Source: Pavlovales sp. CCMP2436
Lineage: Eukaryota > Haptophyta > Pavlovophyceae > Pavlovales
Length of the DNA stretch: 25,094 nucleotides
Assembly (NCBI GenBank): GCA_026770615.1
Contig: MU631950.1
Span: forward strand, 4,725-29,818
Reading direction: 5' to 3'
Position 1 is the stretch's first letter. The number at the start of each line of letters is the position of its first letter. This document shows, piece after piece, positions 18,537 through 25,094 of the stretch. Below the pieces are notes generated by a model, which was not told the origin of the DNA, made no database searches, and worked only from the letters and a program-made list of their open reading frames with translations. Made by a program: the position numbers and the translations under genes.

Positions 18537-19157
18537 TCACAGCAATCCTTCGCGTGTGTGCGCATACGTCAATGGGCTGCGCAGCTCGATCACCTGCTCG
18601 AACTTGACGGTGAAAGTGCGCGTTGCAGCGCCAGGCGAGCACGATTGGACCTGCGCGATAGCCACACCCACACCGCGTGGCAGGTGCTGGATGTGCCCCA
18701 GGACTTCTTCGTGCGTCACCAGAAACCCTGCGTCCAGGGCCCTCGTTCACGTTCGCTCGGCCACGTCCGCACAGCGAATCAGGACCCAGGAGCAGGGCTC
18801 GACCGAGTCAGCAAGACACACGCCTTCGAGGCAAACACACTCGAGCAGTGGACTCGTCAGCGAGAGGCCCCGCACTGCACCCTCTCGCAAGTGTACTAAA
18901 GGTCGTGCTTCCTTCGCCAGACATCTCGCCACGGCGGTTTGCTGGGCACGGGCGCGGTTCTGCTGCTCTGTGCGGCCCTTGCAAACCTGCGTCTGCGCCG
19001 TGCCACACGCGCGCTTGTGCCTGTTAATAGCCCTGGTAGACCCGAAGAGCTTATCGCACAGTGAGCACTCGACACCCGGCGGCGAACGCGTCTTCGGGGC
19101 GAGAACGAGTGTCGAGGGGGGCGCGCTCGCTGGCGCGCCTGAAGAAGAAGGAGCCAT
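18537..19157 (-). CDS. small C2HC zinc-finger protein, two exons
   Basis: ATG at 19157. Exon 1 runs to 18881; exon 2 is 18727-18537, ending in TGA. The 153-bp intron (18880-18728) opens GTGCAG and closes ACGCAG in phase 1. It removes an in-frame TGA (18747-18749) and joins HLRE to GFLVTHEEV. Residues around 19065-19000 show C-x2-C-x12-H-x3-C (ECSLCDKLFGSTRAINRH and KRAC), a C2H2-type finger with Cys as last ligand. Such fingers bind nucleic acid or protein. Exon 2 (VTHEEVLGHIQHL and FTVKFEQVIELRSPLTYA) may be a small beta-rich domain. Length is about 155 residues. A long plus-strand frame overlaps it, but it is Ser/Arg/Cys-rich and lacks motifs. Confidence 0.6.
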
Positions 19158-19336
19158 TGGATTCTGGCCAATGAGCGCACGCACGCCGCTTAATTGTTCT
19201 TACATGTTGCTATGTGTCGGTGCCCGAATAAAAAAAGGAATGAAAGCGACGCCAGCACTGGCGCTGGCCATGGCCGGAGCTGGGCTTAGTCGCCTCCGGG
19301 CGCGGTCCAAAAGGGGCCTTTACACACACCCTGGTA

Positions 19337-19502
19337 CAGGGGATCGCGGGCAATAAGAAACCGTCGTGTTAAGAAACTAAGCCTCGTTTTTTGCCCTTCA
19401 ATAGTAATTTTAACCAAAATTTAACAATTGTTCGTATATAATTTGCTAAGAAACTCAGCCTCAGCCTCAAAAAGCGTCGTTCTTATTGCCCGCGATCCCC
19501 TG
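19337..19502 (+). mobile_element. MITE family 1, copy 3 (best preserved)
   Basis: A 166-bp element with 23-bp TIRs starting CAGGGGATCGCGGGCAATAA, flanked by TA at 19335-19336 and 19503-19504. It is the best reference for the family; the target context is GGTA. Confidence 0.92.
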
Positions 19503-19504
19503 TA

Positions 19505-19882
19505 TACCATGACCGGAGCCAGAGCCGTTTGGCCAATCGAAGCGCAAGCAAAGTATGGACCGCCTCACTTCGGACCAAATCAGGCAGCATGGATAAACGA
19601 TAACATGCTCCACAGCATCGCCACATGCGTAGGTAGGTAAAGATGTGGGTCGAAATCCGAATTAGTGGCGCGATTCCGCACCAAGGAGGGGGAAAAGTGG
19701 TGGCCGGGACGAAGAAGTAGACTTGGTCACCCCTGCGCGCTAAGTGTCGATAGCTGATGACAGATAGAGCCCTCCTCGACGGTCGGAGCCCACCTCGTGT
19801 GCCTCCCAGGTGTTTATAGGGTCGACAACATACTTCGTGTAACCATCATTTTCGATTCTCAGCGTTCGGAAGCGAAAAGAAG
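19505..19882. other. no clear gene
   Basis: Mixed sequence with short frames only. No feature seen. Confidence 0.45.
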
Positions 19883-20009
19883 GTCATGGTTCCCGAAGCG
19901 GTGCCGCGGAGTTAGTCGCAGATTCGTGAATAAGGCGGATTCGTGAATGGGGCGGTGCCCCATTCACGAATCTGCAACAAACTCTACGGCACCACCTCCG
20001 GTTCTTGAC
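19883..20009. repeat. foldback element
   Basis: The left arm (19883-19931) and right arm (19961-20009) are inverted copies sharing GCAGATTCGTGAAT and GCGGTGCCG-like blocks. Inside, GATTCGTGAATGGGGC (19938-19953) pairs perfectly with 19957-19972 over a 3-nt loop. It could form a strong cruciform or hairpin. Confidence 0.85.
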
Positions 20010-20071
20010 TTGCTCCGGAGGATATTCACCAGACTTTTTTGATTTTCCCCCCGGACTGGCCATAAATTCAG

Positions 20072-20335
20072 ATGTTGACCCATGTGGTTCTGATCAAGAG
20101 ACTGGAGCAGGGGCAAGCGCATAAATTCATCGCTATGTACTGCGCTGAGCCTCTGAACGGCCTCTTACCATACGGCGCAAACGGAAACGGGTGAACAGCC
20201 CGGCCTGGAGCTAACGTAAAATCCCTACCCGAACTTATCGCAGAGTTGCGCAACGGAGAAAGGATTGTATGCGTAATTTCCATCGATGAAGGCAAGACAC
20301 ACTTTGAAGCAACAGATGACAGACTGACTCAATAA
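20072..20335 (+). pseudogene. short ORF with one in-frame TGA, unknown
   Basis: The frame from ATG 20072 reads MLTHVVLIKRLEQGQ and KFIAMYCAEPLNGLLPYG, then TGA at 20192-20194. It resumes as SLPELIAELRNGERIVCVIS and ends with TAA at 20333-20335. Both halves look like ordinary globular protein. A consensus-like acceptor (TAAATTCAG) sits just before the ATG, so it may be a last exon. No splice pair bridging the TGA in phase was found. Function is not recognised. Confidence 0.35.
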
Positions 20336-20865
20336 TAAGAAGCCTGAAATTAAGACTGACGTAACCCAAACGGCGAGGGGAGAGGAGAGGGGGAAGGTGA
20401 GTGCGAGGGTGTGGCGTGGTGGAGATGGGAACGGTGGCAGCGGCAGCCGCAGCAGCTTGAGAGAAGGAGACAGCAAGCTGTAGTGAAAGTCGAACGCGTG
20501 TGGCTGGGACGACGACGACAGCGGCACATGGAAGGCGGCGGCGGCAGCGACAATGTGACAAGGATATCGGCGTGTCCGGCAACTCAACGAAGTAATTTTT
20601 TTCAGTGGTGGTCACAAAAACCTGCTGGAACGGCGGCGGATTCACTTGCGAAAGTGACGTCGTTATGAAGCGACGATGACGAGAGGACTCGAGCGGATTA
20701 AATTATATCACATTCAGAAGGGTAAACCGATTTTTCTTCTTCTGAATGGCGGACGCTCACTAACTAAAATGGCGGTCCATTTTGGACCGTGCTGTCCAAA
20801 ATGGCAGACGCTCGCTAACTAAGCGCACGGTGCACAGCGATAGCTAAGAACCCCCTCACCTTTTT
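20336..20865. repeat. low-complexity and small direct repeats
   Basis: A GA/GC-rich tract at 20370-20560 gives only shadow frames. TGGCGGACGCTCACTAACTA at about 20746 recurs with few changes at about 20803, with a palindromic AAAATGG..CCATTTT region between. No gene is supported. Confidence 0.5.
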
Positions 20866-20923
20866 TTTTATAATACCAGTCTTTTTGACGTACCCCGACT
20901 TGCAGCCCTAAGGCGTATGGCGG
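20866..20923 (+). repeat. dispersed repeat R2, copy 2
   Basis: It matches 11969-12020: a T-run with ATAATA, then TACCCCGACTTGCAGCCC and AAGGCGTATGG, same orientation. Confidence 0.75.
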
Positions 20924-21152
20924 CGTCGGCGGCACCGCCTGCATGTGTGCAAAGTCTTTGCTAAGCGTCATATAGCTTGTGTTTCAGCCGTCGTTAGCAA
21001 CGTGGAAAATGACGGCGCCCATGATCTGCGGGTGGCTGCCGGAGAGCGGCTGTTTCAGCGGGGCGCATACGAATACTACTGATACTAGTAAACAAAACAA
21101 AACAAAAAACTAATGAGAAGCTACGTACCCCCTCCACGTTTGTTACCTGGTA

Positions 21153-21343
21153 CAGAGGATCGCGGGCAATAAGAAACCGTTGTGTTCAGAAACTGAGCCT
21201 CTTTTTTTGCATTGTTTGTATGTAATTTTTAAAAAATGAGCATTTTTTGTATGTAATTTGATAAGGAACTCAGCCTCAGCCTCAAAAAGCGCCGTTCAGC
21301 CTCAGCCTCAAAAAGCGCCGTACTTATTACTCGCGATCCCCTG
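21153..21343 (+). mobile_element. MITE family 1, copy 4, with internal duplications
   Basis: Flanked by TA at 21151-21152 and 21344-21345. It is 191 bp because CAGCCTCAGCCTCAAAAAGC is duplicated inside (about 21270 and 21297). The right terminus GCGATCCCCTGTACGCG is repeated again just outside (21346-21363). The target is GGTA, as for copy 3. Confidence 0.88.
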
Positions 21344-21363
21344 TACGCGCGATCCCCTGTACG

Positions 21364-22246
21364 CGTCCATTACGACGTCCGCCGGCTCGTCCTGCGGCGC
21401 CGGGTGCGGGCTCCTACTCGGCTGCCGATACATCTAATGCAAGCCTCAATGTATCTGAATGTACGCACTGAAACGACGCCGCTTAAATAGAACTAAAAAG
21501 TAAGCGTCAAGCCCTAAAATTGTAAGCGGAGATGTGTCAGATTCTAGTAAAACCATTAAACTCGCAAATAACGAATTAAAAGGATCCGTCAAAAAGACAG
21601 AAATACATTTCAGGTATGCCTTCCCCCCCGATAGTTAGTTAATTAATTCGCAGTGCGCGCGCGACTGAGGCGAAATCCTCACTGTGAGCCCACGGGCAGG
21701 GGCACGGCAACATGTGAGCTAGGGGGTTTGGAAAGGCACAGCATACCCACGCGCGCGCGGTCCGAAAGGGGCAAGAGCCTTCGTATTTAGCAGCGCGGAA
21801 GGTGCGAGAGCGTGGAAGAGGGGATTGCACCTTTTGACGTCCCGAGAGACGCACCGGTTTTTTTCATAATTTATTGCGGGTGCTGGGATACGAAATGTAT
21901 CATAGTATCCCTAATCATATGGGCTGTGGGGTTCGCAAATCGATCGAATTTCGAAAATAATCCAAATAATCCCTGTGTCCGCCCTAATCAGATTTTCTTC
22001 ACCGTACTCATATGGATAGGATTTCTTTCCGGTAACAGAAGTCAAAACCACAAATCTACCGGCAAGCTTTCCGAGAAAGACCCGGAACGCAATAATAATA
22101 ATACGGGAATAAAACCTGTGGGAATGAGCAATGGCAAGCATGCCATGAAGTAATGCTGCTGTGCGCTTTCCACCCGGCTCTAGTTATTCGTTTTATTGTA
22201 CAACTGATCCCCATAGTTGCGTCCGGATATTTGTTGGACAGGCTGG
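21364..22246. other. no firm gene; AT-rich ORF noted
   Basis: A plus-strand frame at 21812-22153 (ATG, 113 codons) contains two hydrophobic stretches (CIIVSLIIWAVGF, FFTVLIWIGFL) and an Asn-rich end. It might encode a small membrane protein, but the AT-rich composition makes hydrophobic codons cheap and there is no homology signal. The rest shows nothing. Confidence 0.25.
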
Positions 22247-22570
22247 CGCCAGCCAGAACCCCCTTTCATTAATATATGAACTCATCCACCACTTATCTAT
22301 ATCCGTCCCTCACTTCGGCGTAGCGCGTAGGAGCCTGCGTCGGAGTGCTAAGATAAGCTTGACTTGAATTTGACACACCGCCAGCCAGAACCCCCCTCCC
22401 TTCATTCATTAACATATGAACTCATCCACAACTTTTATCACTTCATCGCCACTTCGCGGCGTAGCGCGTAGGAGCTTGCGCCGTAGTGCTAAGATCAGCT
22501 TGACTTGAACGTAACACACCGCCAGCAACTTGCGAGAACCCCCCTTTTTATTAATATACGAACAGCACTT
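22247..22570 (+). repeat. R3-related tandem array, about 2.5 units
   Basis: Units of about 134 and 141 bp start with GCCAGCCAGAACCCC (22247, 22381) and GCCAGCAACTTGCGAGAACC (22522). Each has ATTAATATATGAACTCATCC and GGCGTAGCGCGTAGGAGC parts. The order of blocks is a circular permutation of the R3 units in the malic enzyme introns. Confidence 0.85.
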
Positions 22571-22865
22571 AGAAGATCTCTAACATATGTAATTATAAAT
22601 GCCGCACGGTATATACTACTCAGATATCGAAATCCCCGGGAGAGACGGAGCAGTCGTTCTATGTTATTTAGTCACGACATGTACCATGTGGTGTATGAAC
22701 TGGTGATGACGATGTCGAACGAGCCGAACATACAAATGATGCTACACAATGTGGGTGCCGCAGAAGCACCGCAGTCGCCTGCAACTCCATTGCAGCCTAG
22801 GCGTACCTGCCCCGGGGCGGAGGCACCAGCTGGTCTGAATTTCACCGGTAGGTCCGGGAACTGGC
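22571..22865. other. no clear gene
   Basis: Unassigned. Short frames only, downstream of the Ala/Pro/Gln-rich gene. Confidence 0.4.
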
Positions 22866-24982
22866 CTACTTTGGCCCCGGGAAGTACTGCTGCTGCATGG
22901 CAGCTGGGTCCAGCTCGCAGGGCGACTGCGGGTGCGACGAGAACACGCCGAGCGACGGCAGCGGCGAGCCGCTGAACCCTGCGAGTCCGCCGGGGGGGGC
23001 GAGTCCGGGGATTAATGGGTGCGTGACGATCGAGCTGCCTCGGTTCCCATTCCCGATCGAAAGCAGCGGAGCTGGGAATGGGTTGGTCGGCTGCTGGGTA
23101 GGGGTCACAACCGTCAAGGCAAGCGGAGGTGAATATGCAGGCAGCTCGGCAGAGCATCGCGCGGAGGAGTTTGAGCCGTAGGTGCCGGCGAACGAGGCGA
23201 CCACGGTGGTGGCCTGTGCATACGCGCGCGGCAGTGTCTGCTGCGCAAGTGTCAGCTGCCGCCAAGCATCGAGCGCGGCGGTGGAAGCGAAGGGCTGTGG
23301 GAGTGTCAGCGGCGCCAGTGTGCACTGTGGTGGCGGCCTCCACGGCGGCGAGGCATGCGCGAGCAGCGGCTGCTGGCCCAGTGTCCGCGGCGCCATTGTC
23401 CGCTGCTTGGGCACCCGCAGCCCCTGGAAATGCGCTTGCAATTGCTGTGTTCGCAGCTGCTGCGCCGCGCTTAACGCCTGTGCAAGCATCTGATGCCCAA
23501 CCTGCTGCGCGTGCGTTGACAACTCAGCCCCCGCCAGCTCGCTCGCTGGCGTCTGCTGCGCGAGTGACGGATGCCCCAGTGCCAGCTGCGTCAGCATTTG
23601 CGGCGGTGCGCCGGAAGCAACAGCCGCCAGTCCAGGGGGCAGTCCGGGAGCAATTGATATGAGCAGACCGAGAGACGGCTGCCCGAAGCGCAGCGCGGCC
23701 ACTTTGGGCGCACAGACCGCCCGTCCGAAAGGCAGTTCGGGAGCAACGCCCGCCAGTCCAGGAGGCAGTCTGTGAGCAATTGGTACGAGCATGCCGAGAT
23801 GTGGCGGCTTGGGGCGCAGCGCGGCCAGCTCGGGCTGCTTCACGCCAGTCCGACCGCGCTCGCGCTTCCGGGACTGTCTGAGCGTGACTGGGAGCGAGAG
23901 CAGCGAATGTAGTGCATACGGGCAGCCAGGGTCTTTCGACGAGATTTGGAAGTGGTAGATTCCGACCTGCACTTCATGTGGGGCGATATCGGCGGCAAGA
24001 CGTTAGCAGGATAAAGAGGCAAGCCGAGTCGGTGGGTCGAAGCAGATTGAACCCCTCCCAAGGGCATTGCTGGTCGGCTTCTTCCACGTCAACCCAGGGC
24101 AGGGGCTGTCGGGGGCTGCCGGAGGCTGTTGGGGTTTATGCTATGGGGCTATGCTACTGGGGCTTAGGAGGGCTAGGTTAGGGCTTGGCCTGTGCGCACC
24201 TTACTCTGGAAGCCGTGGCGACTGAGGATCAGGCCGTCGAACGCAGCCAGCCCGTTTCGGAGAATCACTTCCGTCTCGCCGTACAATATCTGCTCAGTTG
24301 TACAAGTTGTACAATGGACAGACGGATACAGCTTTCATCAGCAGGGCGTAGGCATGGAGGGGCAGCCAGAGACGGATACTAGAGAGCGCAGTCCCTGACG
24401 CATAGCACAAAGACAAGGCGGGAACAGAGGGGTCGTAAAGGCGAGCCGCCTCACCTGCTCAGTCGAGTCACTGATTGCAGGTGACTTGAGACCGCGTTGG
24501 TGGACAAGCCGCGCCGAGATTTTGGTCGCTGGCAGCTTCTCCAGGTCAATTTGTGCCAGCGCCGGGTGCCCAGGTCCCGGGAGGGCCAATCGGACGGTGA
24601 AGGAGGGAACCTGGCTCGTTGCGAACACGAGCTCGCTCGGCGGCTCTGTTGCAAATGCAAGGCATAATATTGGGCGTGTGTCGTTTGGTTCGGCGAGGAA
24701 GGGTTTGACGCTCGTGAGGGCGCGTGCGCCCGGATTCGGAAAGGTGGTAGGGACGGAGCCGGCGCCGAGGGAGATGCCAATGGGGCAGGGCATCACGACC
24801 GCATCTACCGCTCCACCATGCGCGATCATCACGCTTCTCCCAAGCTCGTCGGAGTGGCCGGGCTCCGCAGTTACCGCTGCCTCGCCGGCGGTGCGCGTAG
24901 AGGCCTGCGCTTGCGGCCGCCGGGCATCTGCGCCCGTGGCTGAGAGGAACTCGGCGCGTGCATCTACGAATTCAGACTTGAG
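22866..24982 (-). CDS. three or more exon gene, possible beta-sandwich domain plus Ala/Pro/Gln-rich tail (5' partial)
   Basis: Exons: 24982-24455 (after a CCCAG acceptor), 24289-24200, and 23966-22866 with a TAG stop. All junctions are phase 0; donors are CAG/GTGAGG and AAG/GTGCGC, acceptors GAGCAG and GTGCAG. The joined protein has at least 572 residues. Residues about 60-225 contain VPSFTVRLALPGPG, then KISARLVHQRG, then ILYGETEVILRNGLAAFDGL, then VGIYHFQISSK. The spacing of strands with G-x-A-x-F suggests an Ig-like or Rel/velvet-like beta-sandwich, a weak inference. A basic stretch RQSRKRERGR follows (nuclear signal possible). About 320 residues rich in Ala, Pro, Gln and Leu then follow (AQQ, LPPGL, LAQQTLPR). 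A transcription regulator would fit but is unproven. The 5' exons lie beyond the window. Confidence 0.6.
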
Positions 24983-25094
24983 CTGGGCAGTGCATTAATG
25001 AGAAGCATACGGCAGAAGGATGGGGGGGCAACATTCAGCTGTCAGACGTGATGTTAAAGTGCACACAGTGGACTGCGTGCGCGCGGGGGGGGGG
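24983..25094 (-). other. intron sequence and poly-G window edge
   Basis: This is the presumed intron upstream of the first visible exon. The plus strand ends in a G homopolymer, so the contig probably breaks there. Confidence 0.5.

Noticed and set aside
18747..18749. In-frame TGA in the zinc-finger gene as evidence for stop-codon reassignment
   Set aside because: A phase-matched 153-bp GT-AG intron removes it; the other in-frame stops are TGA and TAG at unrelated positions and fit decay better.
18412..19356. 314-codon plus-strand ORF
   Set aside because: Ser/Arg/Cys-rich, no motif, and opposite a minus-strand gene with a clear C-x2-C-x12-H-x3-C finger and phase-matched intron.
22672..23662. 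Other long frames over the Ala/Pro/Gln-rich exon
   Set aside because: Low-complexity DNA keeps several frames open; only the 23966-22866 frame joins in phase with upstream exons.

Overview
The window looks like nuclear DNA of a GC-rich, repeat-rich unicellular eukaryote, most likely a microalga. A haptophyte-type genome is my best guess, by inference only. Supporting observations are GT-AG introns that restore reading frames, TTAGGG-type interstitial repeats, abundant microsatellites, several families of short terminal-inverted-repeat (TIR) elements, and a eukaryotic-style malic enzyme in many short exons. There are no bacterial operons, rRNA, tRNA or CRISPR arrays. A 960-base run of N flanked by homopolymer C (about 10270-11279) is a scaffold gap.

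Layout. 1-1459: TA microsatellite, unassigned DNA and one MITE. 1460-3489 (-): three-exon ParA/MinD-like P-loop ATPase gene. Its first intron has a telomere-like core and a 17-bp inverted repeat across its ends. 3449-4921: nested repeats, including a 659-bp PIF/Harbinger-like element with TTA target duplications whose empty site exists elsewhere in the window. 4950-5388 (+): end of a gene with 33-residue tandem repeats. 5455-8753: a 3.3-kb DNA transposon with TIRs and one intron-split DDE-type transposase, broken by a one-base frameshift. 8929-9615 (-): two-exon gene of unknown function. 11347-15224 (+): decayed malic enzyme gene whose exon edges are repeatedly duplicated around its introns. 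15291-16258: TIR-bounded block with about 166-bp tandem repeats. 16749-17562 (+): unknown gene with two introns homologous to each other. 18537-19157 (-): small C2HC zinc-finger gene. 19337-22570: two MITEs, foldback and direct repeats, a short ORF with an in-frame stop and a tandem repeat array. 22866-24982 (-): 3' part of a three-exon gene with a long Ala/Pro/Gln-rich tail, entering from the right edge.

The genes do not form a visible pathway. The recurring theme is intron biology. Introns carry repeat families, share sequence with each other, have transposon-like TA-flanked inverted repeats at their splice sites, or are flanked by duplicated exon edges. This suggests recent intron gain or remodelling by mobile elements and local duplication, and it is the most interesting aspect of the window.
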